A stretch of DNA of 64,000 nt from Sacculina carcini (Eukaryota; Arthropoda; Thecostraca; Sacculinidae). The translations under genes were made by a program, and so were the position numbers. The stretch covers positions 3,865,550 through 3,929,549 of the forward strand of contig OU696597.1 in the NCBI GenBank assembly GCA_916048095.2, given 5' to 3'. Below the pieces are notes generated by a model. The model was not told the DNA's origin, ran no database searches, and saw only the letters and a program-made list of their open reading frames with translations. Below, in pieces: positions 25,661-35,854 of this stretch (position 1 is the stretch's first letter; each line of letters starts with the position of its first letter).

Positions 25661-26165
25661 TACATATATATACACACAATACATTACAGTACATACACAT
25701 ATAGGTTGATACACATAAAACGAATAAGCGCTAACCACCAATGATACAAATGGACCATTAGGCACAAAATATTAGCACTAGCACAAGACAAGACTATGTT
25801 CGCAATACTGTGTGTTCTCCTAACACATGATGCAATACATTACACATGTTTATCGCAGACATTACTCGGAAAATACATGCTACAACATTTGTCATCAATT
25901 TTAAACAATTACATTTCGTAACTTGCACATGTGAAACACAAAGTTGCGGCAGAATCAGCAAACAATATACATTCACAATTAAAGCGAATGCATGACGCCT
26001 ACAATGTATTGACTCATATTTACAACATTATTAAATCTTAATTTGCTACAATAGCATATGCATTCTAATTTATCGTTATATTCAGTACTTTGCTTGAATT
26101 TTGTCTGTTTTAATAGGTTTCATCTTCCTGATTAAACTCGTATATTTTCCAACTCCCTTTATTTC
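25661..26165. other. AT-rich stretch with no supported gene
   Basis: Unique AT-rich DNA just outside the array. Only small chance open frames are present; no element ends, RNA gene or splice-like signals stood out. Confidence 0.5.
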
Positions 26166-26169
26166 TGTT

Positions 26170-26290
26170 TATACATTTTGGGCGCCTCCAGTACATGCGG
26201 TCACCGCAGGGTGGTAATAATGCCCGCACATCCTTTCCATGCTACTGGATTTGCCTGTAATAATAATAATAATAACAATAATAAAATCAT
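26170..26290 (+). mobile_element. 3' end of a LINE or LINE-mobilised SINE with (TAA)n tail
   Basis: A compact GC-richer segment with small inverted repeats (TCCAGTA with TACTGGA; CGGT with ACCG) ends in TTGCCTG followed by a TAA repeat (about 26,258-26,285). A structured 3' end followed by TAA units is typical of I-clade LINEs and SINEs that borrow their ends. No coding part remains. Clade is inferred from tail form only. Confidence 0.5.
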
Positions 26291-26690
26291 GATACAAATA
26301 AATTATGAATCAATAATACCTAATATAATAATAAAAAATTTAAAGACAATTACATTAATTTAAGCATTAATAATAAAATAATACAATTACAAGTAATAAT
26401 AATAAAATAATTTAATTTAAAGTACAGTCGATGTGCCGGAAATCGCTTGCTACCTGCTGCCGAATTTTGTCGTCGAAAGTGGCGCACCTGCGACACGAGG
26501 CCGAGCACCAGCAAGCAGGCGGGCAAGACCAGGCGACATGTGGTGAACGACCAGCAAAATGCCACCGCCAACAACTACCATTCCACACACCTCCAACACT
26601 GATACATACACACACAAACACACAGAAATATACCACCACACACATCCAACACTGATACATACACACACAAACACACATATCACATAAACA
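26290..26690. other. AT-rich then CA-rich spacer
   Basis: Contains ATA/AAT-rich sequence to about 26,425, then a GC-richer 160-bp part without recognisable coding content, then two CACACAAACACACA microsatellite stretches. Several overlapping frames are open on both strands here, which is expected of such repeats. Confidence 0.5.
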
Positions 26691-26699
26691 CATATGTAT

Positions 26700-27130
26700 C
26701 GCGGTTTGGCAGCAGCTGGGATCGGCGCGGTGCTAGAACCACGGGGCCTGGACAGAGGAGACGGACGACGCCCTGACGGCATAACCGTATACTCTTTCAC
26801 GAGCGGCAAAAGTCTAGTCTGGGACGCTACCTGTTCAAACACATTCAGCACCACACACACACGCTGAACTGCGCCATCAACGCCGACGCAGCAGTCCTAG
26901 CAGCAGAACAACGCAAGCGCCAGCGATACGCATCGCTGACGGACCGGTACCACTTCGTACCAGTAGCGGTGGAGACCAGCGGTGTTCTGGGACCAGCATG
27001 CGAGACACTGTGCAAGCACATCGGTCGAAAGATCGCAGAGCGCACAGGCGAGAAGCGTGAAACTGCCTGGCTAATTGAGCGAATTAGTCTGGCCATCATG
27101 CGCGGCAACGATGCCTGTGTCTTGTTGTGA
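26700..27130 (+). pseudogene. PD-(D/E)XK-like nuclease domain, frameshifted in a CA tract
   Basis: The plus strand encodes LEPRGLDRGDGRRPDG and, about 15 residues later, SLVWDATCSNTF. This spacing of RPDG then VWDxT resembles restriction-like endonuclease folds found at the C-terminal ends of some reverse transcriptase elements. After TFSTTHT the frame is lost in a CACACACACA run and continues one frame over (AEQRKRQRYASL, then VAVETSGVLG and ISLAIMRGN), ending at TGA 27,128-27,130. The minus-strand copy at 63,543-64,000 is uninterrupted over the same region, so the break is a repeat-length slip. The nuclease assignment is inference from the motif; the matching family is an abundant uncharacterised one in invertebrate genomes. 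Confidence 0.6.
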
Positions 27131-27309
27131 TAGTTTTTACGTAACATCAACAATACAAACACATACCAACACAATCATACACACACCCACACAAACATAC
27201 ACACACACAAACATACAAATACCAACACAAGCATATATACACACAATCATATACACAAATATCATATCAATATCATATCAATATCATAAATATTCTATAG
27301 ATTTATTAA
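27131..27309. repeat. CA-rich imperfect microsatellite
   Basis: Imperfect CACACAAACATACA-type repeats followed by ATATCATATCAAT repeats fill the gap between the nuclease relic and the LINE. Confidence 0.7.
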
Positions 27310-28984
27310 TAAAAAGACCAGACAAAGAGACGGCATTACCCGACTAAAGGTGGACGGAAAAACCTATGAGCATCATCGCGATATAGCAGAGATAATGAAC
27401 AGAAAATTTCAGGAAGTATTTACGGAGGAAGGGGAGGTTGAATATGAGGACAACGTAAATAGTTGTGTGGAGATGCAAGATTTCGAAGTTGAACCGAGAA
27501 CAGTGCTGGACAAGATGAGTATGTTAGACGGGACAAAATCTCCTGGCCCGGACGGGGTTTCTGGAAGGGTTTTGAGAGAATGTAAAGAGGTGCTGCTTCT
27601 CCCAGTACATGCTATAATTGAACATAGCTTAAAGTGTGGGAAAGTGCCAAAGATCTGGAAGCAAGCGCAAATAGCACCCATACACAAAGGAGGATGCAGT
27701 GAGGATCCAGGGAACTACAGACCAGTGTCCTTAACAAGTATTGTATGCAAATTATGTGAGAAAATTATCAAAGATGTCTGGACAAATCAGCTCGACAGGA
27801 ATGGACTTATAGCTGATGAACAGTATGGTTTTAGAAAAAAAAGGTCATGTGCAACAAATCTGCTGGATTTTTATACGAGGCTCGTTGATGAGACTCAAGA
27901 GAGAGACGGCTGGGCTGACTGTGTGTACTTAGACTTGAGAAAGGCATTCGACAAGGTTCCGCACAAAAGATTGATATGGAAATTGCGTCATCATGGAGGA
28001 GTGCAGGGCAAATTGTTAGAATGGATGAAAGATTACCTACAAGCAAGACAAATGTGTACTGTTATTCATGGCAACAAGTCTGAATGGTTGAGCGTGAAAA
28101 GTGTAGTACCTCAGGGCTCGGTATTAGGCCCGATTATGTTCAGCATATACGTGAATGACATGGTTGATAGTGTGAGCAGCTACGCGAGCATGTTTGCTGA
28201 TGACATCAAGATTATGAGGAGAATTGAGAATGACAGCAGTTGTACAGCACTCCAAAATGATTTAGATACAATTTATAAATGGAGTCAGAGCTGGAAAATG
28301 GAGTTTGGTATCGAAAAATGAAAAGTAATGGAAGTTGGAAAAAGTAGAAATAGGCCGTGCGGAAAATACAAGATGGGAGAAAAAATATTGCAGAAAGTGA
28401 CAGAAGAAAAGGATTTGGGAATAATCATGAGCGACACTCTATCCCCGGAAGGACATATTAACAAAATCACAGCATCTGCACTCAGACTAGTCAAAAACAT
28501 ATATACTGCGTTTCGATATATGGATGAGGATATGTTGAAGAAGCTGATCACGACAATGATTCGACCAAGACTGGAATATGCGGCAGTGGTATGGTCTCCG
28601 TCTTTGAGGAAGCATATCGACAAACTCGAGAGAATACAGAGAGCAGCAACGAAAATCGCACCAAGTTTGAGAGGTTTAGAATACGCAGATAGGTTGAACA
28701 AACTAGGATTGACCAAGCTCGAAAAGAGAAGACAGAGAGGGGACTTAATACACATTTTCAAATACATGAGAGGATTTAAAAAAACGGATCGGAAAGGCTG
28801 GATTGTTTGGAATGAGAGATATCAAAGGGGACATGGTATGAAATTGAAAAAAACAAGATGCCGACAGAAGATCAAACAGGACAGTTTTCCTTATAGGGGC
28901 GTAGAAAAGTGGAATAGTTCAGACAGTGAAACAGTAAAAGCGAGAACAATTCAATCGTTCAAGGAGAAACTAGATAAATCATGA
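27310..28984 (+). CDS. Non-LTR retrotransposon reverse transcriptase (CR1/Jockey-like), one nonsense codon
   Basis: Encodes the RT of a 5'-truncated LINE. Readable coding begins upstream of the first listed ATG-like start, with GITRLKVDGKTY near 27,333. RT landmarks in order: KSPGPDGVSG, APIHKGG, NYRPVSLTS, YGFRKKRSC, LDLRKAFDKVPH, VPQGSVLGPIMF, and the catalytic box MFADDIKI (FADD). The frame stops at TGA 28,319-28,321, where relatives have Cys before the KVMEVGK-type motif, then stays open in the same frame through LEYAAVVWSP and the RRQRGDLIHIF motif to TGA near 28,982. A single nonsense change is the only defect seen over about 540 codons, so insertion is fairly recent. The endonuclease part is missing. 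An older copy of the same family lies on the minus strand at 52,850-53,460. Confidence 0.85.
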
Positions 28985-29072
28985 TTTGGAGACGGGACAG
29001 CTCGAACGCAAGCTCATATCCCGTAATGCACAAATAGGTGAGCACACCAAGCATACACACGACCAGACCCAC

Positions 29073-29192
29073 ACAGGCCCAGATCAGCGGCTTGATGAAT
29101 GGCTGAAAAACGAGATAGGTGGCGCTGGCGGCGGCAGTGAGCAGTAATAACAGCAGGCCGGCGGTCACGTGGTACAAGATCTGTCGAGCAAC
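29073..29192 (-). CDS. Putative 40-codon transmembrane exon (TMEM245-like?)
   Basis: On the minus strand a CACTGTAG acceptor precedes 120 bp that stay open and end at a GTGGGT donor, giving a phase 0/0 exon. The product starts VARQILYHVTAGLLLLLLTA and continues to PFIKPLIWAC: a hydrophobic helix followed by a P-F-x-x-P-L-x-W-A motif. TMEM245 proteins carry a similar first membrane segment followed by EPF(L/I)(R/K)PLLWA, which suggests that family, but one exon is thin evidence. The LINE at 27,310-28,984 would lie in the downstream intron. If splicing is not used, the frame continues to about 28,959 with a second hydrophobic segment. Confidence 0.4.
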
Positions 29193-29204
29193 CTACAGTG
29201 TCCA

Positions 29205-29375
29205 TGTACCGACACACACACACACACACACACAGACAGACAGACAGATACAGACAGGCAAACAGATAACGAACTGTTTATAAAGGTATTATGATGGTGT
29301 TCTGATAGTGTTTTGATGGTGTTATGACGGCGTTATGAAGGTGTTATTATGTTATTGGTGTTATTGTGTTCGTTT
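29205..29375. repeat. (CA)n/(CAGA)n and an 11-bp minisatellite
   Basis: CACACA/CAGACAGA repeats at about 29,211-29,262, then imperfect GGTGTTATGAT-like repeats at about 29,283-29,372 that abut the helicase fragment. Confidence 0.75.
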
Positions 29376-29379
29376 GGCA

Positions 29380-29869
29380 GCAGGAAAATCAACGCCTGAC
29401 CTTCGTTGTCGATTCTGGCCGTGCGTCCACACTGGTGCACAAAAGACTCGGCTGATGACGGAGGTCGTACTGAACCACCAAGTGAACGTCGGCAACATCA
29501 ATGTCACGCGTCATAACGTCCGTACACAATAGCACACATATGATCTTTCTTGTAGATCTTTCTGTTGTTGCCGTGAATGCTGAGCACAGGCTGATCGCCG
29601 ATAATATCCCTGACAAGAGAAAAATAATCCACCATGGCCCACGTGGAGAAGAAAAACATAGCTTTATTGTCGAGTGAAATTTGCTCTTGCATTAAACTCG
29701 CCAATAAACTGGGTTTATAGACCGCATTACACTCCATGAATAAGTTATGAAGATTGTGTGGGGTGCGGTGTGTTGTACTTGAGAGGAACTCTGAATTATC
29801 ACGAATGACTTGAGCCATTGGTTCTGATAAATTAACCTCTGACTCGTTCCAATTCTGAGAAACCATCAT
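29380..29869 (-). pseudogene. DDX55/Spb4-like DEAD-box helicase fragment, frameshifted
   Basis: On the minus strand the frame reads through AMFFFSTWAMVDYFSLV, then VLSIHGNNRK, which matches the helicase C-terminal domain of DDX55/Spb4 (VFFSTC...DYF, IHGKMKR). After a frame change it reads [20 protein letters not shown] and QYDL, then after another one-base shift [12 protein letters not shown] and ALIFLLP. These are motifs IV, V (CTDVxxRxID) and VI (HxxGRTARI). DDX55 works in 60S ribosome biogenesis. At least two frameshifts and a Gly-to-Asp change in motif V argue for a pseudogene. No intron is needed across it, so it may be a retrocopy, truncated at both ends. The left end runs into a minisatellite. 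Confidence 0.75.
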
Positions 29870-30327
29870 TGACGCAAAATAGCACGTGATATTGTTGTTG
29901 GGTGTCGAATATTGTTGCTATTGCGTACAATTCGTCTTGTTTCTACAGCCAATATTTATCTAAACTAAGAATTTTTGTACTTACCTTTTCATGTGCTCTA
30001 CACGATTCCGATTTCAATGACACCAAAATATGACTCCTTAAACAATATTTTGAGGTAGCAAATTCACTTGGAAAATTTCAGTTTATGCCATTTGTTAGTG
30101 GTTTTTGTCCTAATACTTCAAACGGTACACTTGGTCGTTTATTTACCCGGGTAGTAAAGTATGCGTTAAGTTTTTAGGATTGGAACAATAACACTCATTA
30201 AAAATTCGTTGATTATTCATTCTAAAAATCGCCAAAATACTGCTAGTTGTAAAATCCCGAAATTTTATACAGGCAGCACTACATGAGTCGACACGACATA
30301 TCCGACACGAGTTTTACATTTGTGAGT
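29870..30327. other. No gene seen
   Basis: AT-rich unique sequence between the helicase relic and the I-clade LINE. No open frame of note, no repeats, no RNA-like structure recognised. Confidence 0.5.
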
Positions 30328-30339
30328 TTCTTCGATTTC
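30328..30339 (+). repeat. Left target-site duplication of the I-clade LINE
   Basis: TTCTTCGATTTC here and again at 35,766-35,777, bracketing the LINE exactly from its 5' truncation point to the end of its AAC tail. Confidence 0.85.
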
Positions 30340-32375
30340 AATCGCCCTTCAGGAAACCTGGTTTCATCCTCAAGAAAATAATTTCTCGCTGCAAGGCTAC
30401 ACAATTCTTAGAGCCGATTTTGCTGGGTCAGGTAGACGCCGGGGAGGCGCGGCTGTGTATATTCACAATTGCCTGCCGTACACTGCGCTCAATCTGCCAT
30501 CTGCTGACAACGACATACAGACTGTGTCCTGCACGGTGATGTTACACCAGTGCCCGGTTGATATTTATTGTATTTACTCACCGCCACACGTCTCAACAAC
30601 ATCACTCAGCACACTTTTAGACAACATCGTTTCAACTTCGCGTAACAAGGTTTTTATTGTAGGTGACTTCAATGCACATGATCCTATTTGGGGCAGTGGG
30701 CACACAACGGAAAAGGGTGAATTGGTTAGAAATTTTATTCTGCGCAACTCTTTAATACTCCTGAATGATGGGTCTATGACTAGGTACGACATCTCTTCAG
30801 GTGGTTCGTCAGCTATCGATCTGACTATATGCTCGCCGGAATTAGTCCGTTGGTTCGGGTGGTCGGTGGACTCTGACATGCGGTCGTCGGACCACTACCC
30901 GATATATGTGTCGACTACTGAGCGTGTCCCGTCGTCACAGTGGGTCCCGGGCTGGAGTTTTCGGCGGGCCGACTGGTCCACCTTCTCACAGGCATGTGAA
31001 TTAAACGCGAATTATGAATTTAGATCCACCAATGAATTTTTGCGTACAATTAACGAAACGATCCTTCGTGCCGCCAGTATGTGCATACCGCGTAGAAATG
31101 GTCCGCCGAAAAAAAGGCCGGTGCCGTGGTTCGACGATGAGTGTCGTCAGGCGATCGCTCGACGAAAACGAGCGCTGCGGCGACACCAGCGTCTGAACAC
31201 CACCGAAACTCGGTTTGTTTTCTGTAGAGAAAGAGCCAGGGCACGCAATATAATTAGAAATGCCAAAATTAGTTCGTGGCAATTTTTTTTAAATTCATTC
31301 ACATCATCCACACCGATCTCACAAATCTGGGAGAAAATTAGAAAACTAAACGGGACCACCTCAGAACAAAGGTCTCCTGTATTGATCGTGGACGAGCGGA
31401 TAATTGCCGACACGAGGGATGTGTCCAACGCACTGGCCGGGCACTTCCAATCGGTCACTTCAGGAGTGAACGATAGTGCGGGGCCATGTGGCACTACACA
31501 ATCTCCATCCTTCATCCCGCCATGTGCATTTGTTTCTAGTCATCACATGCCGTACAACAACAATTTCACAATTCACGAGCTTAAGAGATCTATTGCTGAA
31601 ACCGGAAACACTTCTGTGGGGCCGGACGGCATTCATTATCTATTTTTTAAACACATTTCCACATCTTTTAAACACCATATTTTATCGTTTTTCAATCAAG
31701 TCTGGACTGAACACTCGTTCCCCGAGCTATGGAAGCAAAGCACGGTAGTGCCCATTCTGAAAAGAGGTAAGACTAAACAGCGCGCGTCCTCGTACCGACC
31801 TATCACTCTCACCAGTTGCCTCGGCAAACTCCTCGAGCGCATGGTCACCCATAGGTTGTCTCATCTGATCGAACGCCATAGCCTTTTGGACGGCCACCAA
31901 AGCGCATTTCGCCCCAATTGCGCTGCGATGGATCAAGTGGTGCGGCTCGAAAAGCATATACGTATGGGTTTTGCTGAGAAAAAATGTACGGTGGTGGTCT
32001 ACCTGGATATCTCGAACGCGTATGACTCGGTCATTCCTCAAATACTCATTTATAAACTATTTCATATGGGTTTTCGTGGGCATATGGCGTTTTATCTGAG
32101 AAATTTTTTACTGGGACAGAGAAGCTTCCGTGTGCGACTCAACAACGTTTTATCGGATTGGCACATTTCATCTGTAGGGTTGCCACAGGGTAGCTGCATC
32201 TCGCCTCTGCTTTTTAACCTCATGATTGATGATATTTTTGATGACTTGCCAGCATGTGTGTCATTTTCATTATACGCCGATGACTGTGCGATCTGGTTTC
32301 AGGGCGACGACATTTTCCATATTATGCATGTTCTACAGGAAAGTCTCGATTTACTCTCTGAGTGGGCTGGCAGGA
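30340..32375 (+). CDS. I-clade LINE ORF2, part 1: endonuclease and reverse transcriptase
   Basis: The reading frame is open from the truncation point; coding resemblance begins before the first start codon, with LQETWFHPQENNFSL near 30,350. The APE-type endonuclease shows VGDFNAHDPIWGS (catalytic Asp/Asn region) and SSDHYPI (terminal SDH). RT shows VGPDGIHY, YRPITLTSCLGKLLE, VVYLDISNAYDSV, VGLPQGSCISPLLFN and the catalytic YADDCAIW. The frame runs to LLSEWAGR, where the LTR element begins. The N-terminal endonuclease residues and ORF1 are absent. Role: target-primed reverse transcription. It cannot produce a full protein because of the truncation and the insertion. Confidence 0.85.
32371..32375 (+). 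repeat. Left 5-bp target-site duplication (CAGGA) of the LTR element
   Basis: CAGGA directly precedes TGTAACAAAA at 32,376 and recurs at 33,882-33,886 directly after the second LTR. Confidence 0.9.
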
Positions 32376-32784
32376 TGTAACAAAACCAGAAACTCAAATA
32401 TATTACAGACAGGCGCGCGTGGGCATCACCGCCCCACGCGCGCCTACAGGACGTCACACTCCGATCGCACCACAAACACCACTCTAAGCTCACACCGTGA
32501 CACACGGGAGCACACACACACACACACGCACAGTCCTCACCCGCCGCAACAACCAATCAGCGGCGAGCCGGTCAATCGCTCGCCGCCGCGGGACATGCAT
32601 ACTCGACAAACGCATACACACACACACACCGAAACAACTGCACACACTCACCGACACAGCTATACACACTCGCTCACACACTCTCGCACGCAATATACAA
32701 TTCAACCATACACGATCACATATAGACACACTAGCACGTTCACGCACACACACACTCTCTCTCACTGCACACGATCACACCACA
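32376..32784. repeat. LTR copy 1 (409 bp)
   Basis: TGTAAC...CACCACA. Contains a GC hairpin (next entry), an ACCAATCAG CCAAT-like word near 32,550, and CA-rich stretches. Confidence 0.9.
32412..32444. other. GC-rich hairpin inside the LTR
   Basis: GGCGCGCGTGGG and CCCACGCGCGCC form a 12-bp perfect stem around a 9-nt loop. The same hairpin is in the second LTR at 33,509-33,541. Confidence 0.85.
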
Positions 32785-32884
32785 CCTCCACCTGTTTTAA
32801 AGAAACATAAATCAACAAAAGAACAGACAATTAAAAACCGCGAACCAAGCAAACCAGGAGCCAATAAAAAAACCTAACTCGACG

Positions 32885-33120
32885 ACGGCCTCCACCAGAT
32901 GCACACACCGTGGTTGCGGCGAAGCACAACACGTCAGACCCCAGCGTCCACCGCGCTCCCGCCTCCGCCCGTGCTCTTCAGTGCTTCGCCGCAGCCTGCC
33001 GTCTTCTTTATCACAGGCTGCCGCGACAGGGCACAACACCTCGGCCCCAGCACCCACCGTGCTCCCGCCGACACCCGTGCTATTCAGCACCCCGTCGCAG
33101 ACAGCCGTGACTCCGCCGCA
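32885..33120 (+). repeat. Internal imperfect tandem duplication of the LTR element
   Basis: GCACAACACGTCAGACCCCA... near 32,924 and GCACAACACCTCGGCCCCAG... near 33,031 begin two related GC-rich copies of about 105 bp, each followed by a CGTGCT...CGCCGC/CGTCGC stretch. Confidence 0.6.
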
Positions 33121-33472
33121 CACGCAAGCCGCACCGTCGTCGTCGTTCGTCATTTCTCCTCCGGCTTCAGCAGCTCCTTTTTCTCACATGCCCTCCAGCA
33201 CCAGCAGCCTCCACCAGCGATCTTCTATCTGCCCGGCGACGAGTCTAACACCAGTGCAGGCGGGACGACGAGCAACCCTCGGCTGCAGCTCCTCCGCTGC
33301 TTCCTGCCGGCACCATGCCCTCCTGCCGTCCCCCTGCACACCAACCTGACACGCCGCCGAGCACCTCCACCACTTCCTGCAGGCCGCTGCTAATACTGGA
33401 GGGCACTATCTCTGCTGCTGAAGCCGGGTCGTAGACAAAAAACCACTTCCAAACTAAAAGGCCGAAATAGCT

Positions 33473-33881
33473 TGTAACAAAACCAGAAACTCAAATATAT
33501 TACAGACAGGCGCGCGTGGGCATCACCGCCCCACGCGCGCCTACAGGACGTCACACTCCGATCGCACCACAAACACCACTCTAAGCTCACACCGTGACAC
33601 ACGGGAGCACACACACACACACACGCACAGTCCTCACCCGCCGCAACAACCAATCAGCGGCGAGCCGGTCAATCGCTCGCCGCCGCGGGACATGCATACT
33701 CGACAAACGCATACACACACACACACCGAAACAACTGCACACACTCACCGACACAGCTATACACACTCGCTCACACACTCTCGCACGCAATATACAATTC
33801 AACCATACACGATCACATATAGACACACTAGCACGTTCACGCACACACACACTCTCTCTCACTGCACACGATCACACCACA
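33473..33881. repeat. LTR copy 2 (409 bp)
   Basis: Same length and ends as copy 1, with no difference noticed. LTRs are identical at insertion, so this implies a recent event. Confidence 0.9.
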
Positions 33882-33886
33882 CAGGA

Positions 33887-35523
33887 ACAGGCTGAAATTT
33901 TCGGCTAGTAAGTCGTCTGTAGTGGTTTATTCGGTCGACGGTCATAAGTCCCATCAGGCATTAACCCTTGCCGGTGAACAGGTGCCACAAAAATCATCTC
34001 ACACTTTTCTCGGTGTTGTTTTGGACAGAACGTTAAATATGCACAGCCATATCGAATATCTAAGAGCTAGATGTCTGAAGCGCCTAAACATACTAAGCGT
34101 AGTTGCGGGCAATCGTTTTGCCGGGGGTAGCCAAGCGGTGCTTAGGCGACTATACCGGACACTGGTCCTGCCCGTCATGGACTACGGCGTTCAGGTTTAC
34201 TCTGCGGCTAGTCAGTCAGTGCTCCAACGACTTGAGACGGTTCAAAACGATTGTCTGCGTATTATCACGGGTGCTCACAGAACCTCACCGGTGGAGGCGC
34301 TTCGGGCCTATACCGGCATTCCGGCTCTAAGCCTGAGGAGGATACAAATTTCTCTCAGATACGCCATGAAAGTTTTTATCGATCATAATCATATTCTAAA
34401 ACCGATGATGAATTTTAATGACATCGACATCCAACATTCACACTCCATTCGTAGTCGTATTTTAGCGTGCTCATTTAGTAGACGGGTCAATAATTATATC
34501 AACAATCTGGGTGTATCCATTCCATCGTGTATTCGCGCATTTACACCGACACCGCCCTGGATGACGGATCTCCCGCATATCTCTTACATAACAACGAGTG
34601 TAGCGTCCGTCACCGATGCGGAGGTGCGGTCGCGGTGCACCGAATTTACAAGCACGCAAAGTCACTGTACCCACATTTATACTGATGGCTCAAAGATGGG
34701 TGACAGGGCAGGATGCGCTGTAGTAGTCTCAAATGCGCCTCAGCTACCTCAGCAAGTGTTCAAGTACCGCCTGCCATCATATGTTTCATGTTTTCACGCG
34801 GAATTGTACGCCATTTATCGCGCCCTGTTGTTGGTAGTATCGTGCAATTTCAGTAGCACTATCATTTTTTCGGATTCTCAGTCCGCTCTACAACATATTT
34901 CACATATATCATCGCAGGATTTTATTCATCGTCATATTTTAATCAGCTTCCATCATTTGAAAAGTGTGGGTAAATCATGTCAATTTGTCTGGATTCCAGC
35001 TCACAAAGGCATTCCGGGAAACGAGCGCGCTGATCGAGAGGCAAAGATGGCCCTGAACGAGGTACAAATACAGCAGTATCCGTTCAGTAAGAGCTTAGTG
35101 TACTCGCTGGTGGACCAAAAAGTGCTTATGCATTGCCGAGAACGATGGAACCAATTCAGACCACAATATGCCCTCGGACGAGTAATTGGTCAGATGGGTC
35201 CCCACTCGGCGCCAGCAGCGATCTCCCCGAGACAAGAGAGAATGTTGGGTCGGCTGAGAATTGGGCACACTAGACTAACGCATAGTTTTCTGATTGATAG
35301 ATTACCTCCGCCAATTTGCATAGAATGCAGCTCCCCTCTCACGGTCGAGCATGTCCTCATACATTGCGTGAGTTATAGGCAGCAGCGCCGCTCACTTCTA
35401 CGGTATTTAGCGAGCCAACAACTGGTCCCGAACCTCAGCACAATTCTGGGTTCAGAAAACCCTGAGATATACAGATTGATGTTCGAGTTTCTCCGTGAAT
35501 CCGGCCTGGACAGTGCAATATAA
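33887..35523 (+). CDS. I-clade LINE ORF2, part 2: RT thumb, RNase H, Cys/His C-terminus
   Basis: Continues directly from part 1 after the CAGGA duplication (NRLKFSASKS follows). Contains HTFLGVVLDRTLNMHSHI and VMDYGVQVY of the RT C-terminal part. RNase H has all four acidic/His elements: HIYTDGSKMGD (Asp), CFHAELYAIYRAL (Glu), IIFSDSQSAL (Asp) and WIPAHKGIPGNERAD (His/Asp). The C-terminus has CIECSSPLTVEHVLIHC, the usual CX2C...H...C motif. The stop is TAA at 35,521-35,523. It is uninterrupted, supporting a recently active source element. Confidence 0.85.
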
Positions 35524-35777
35524 TTTTTTTTTTCTCTGCATCCGAGAGACGTGTAACTATTGTTCTAAAATCATATCGTTTTGGAACGTTCCCACATTTT
35601 ATTTTCATTCTTTAATGTCGCATCCTTTTTACATTGGGCAGCTCCTTGCCCAAGCCTCGTTGCCTGAATACGACGTTGACTAGACATATGACAGTGCTGA
35701 CATAAGACAGTTTATGCGCGAAATGGTCGAATTCGGCCGAAGTGCTTAACAACAACAACAACAACTTCTTCGATTTC
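35524..35777 (+). other. LINE 3' UTR, (AAC)n tail and right target-site duplication
   Basis: A short 3' UTR, then GCTTAACAACAACAACAACAAC ends at 35,765. TTCTTCGATTTC at 35,766-35,777 is the second copy of the 12-bp duplication. Confidence 0.8.
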
Positions 35778-35854
35778 TCGCTGCAGGTACGGTCTATTTC
35801 TCATCAAATTATGCCTAAATAGTTTGAGTAAATAGATAAATAGTTTGTCATCGA

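Larger units (their letters stand above)
32376..33881. mobile_element. Young non-autonomous LTR retrotransposon (TRIM/LARD-like), 1,506 bp
   Basis: Two 409-bp direct repeats (32,376-32,784 and 33,473-33,881) start TGTAAC and end CACCACA, so they have TG...CA ends. By eye they are identical. They bracket 688 bp of internal sequence, and the whole is flanked by CAGGA duplications. The internal part encodes no recognisable gag or pol; long GC-rich open frames on both strands are low complexity. No TGG-type primer site is next to either LTR. A purine run (AGGTGGAGG on the minus strand) abuts the left LTR, which would fit transcription on the minus strand, but orientation is uncertain. Confidence 0.9.
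30340..35765 (+). mobile_element. 5'-truncated I-clade non-LTR retrotransposon split by an LTR element
   Basis: The element starts inside the endonuclease domain (5' truncation), contains RT, RNase H and a C-terminal Cys/His motif, and ends in an (AAC)n tail at 35,747-35,765. It is flanked by a 12-bp target-site duplication. RNase H downstream of RT and a trinucleotide tail are features of the I group. A 1,506-bp LTR element plus one 5-bp duplication interrupts it at 32,376-33,886; discounting those 1,511 bp the two coding parts are in register. Apart from that insertion and the truncation it is well preserved. Confidence 0.85.

Noticed and set aside
32899..33393. 164-codon Pro/Ala/Ser-rich frame inside the LTR element as a gag
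   Set aside because: Composition follows local GC-rich repeats, overlapping frames are also open, and no gag motif is present.
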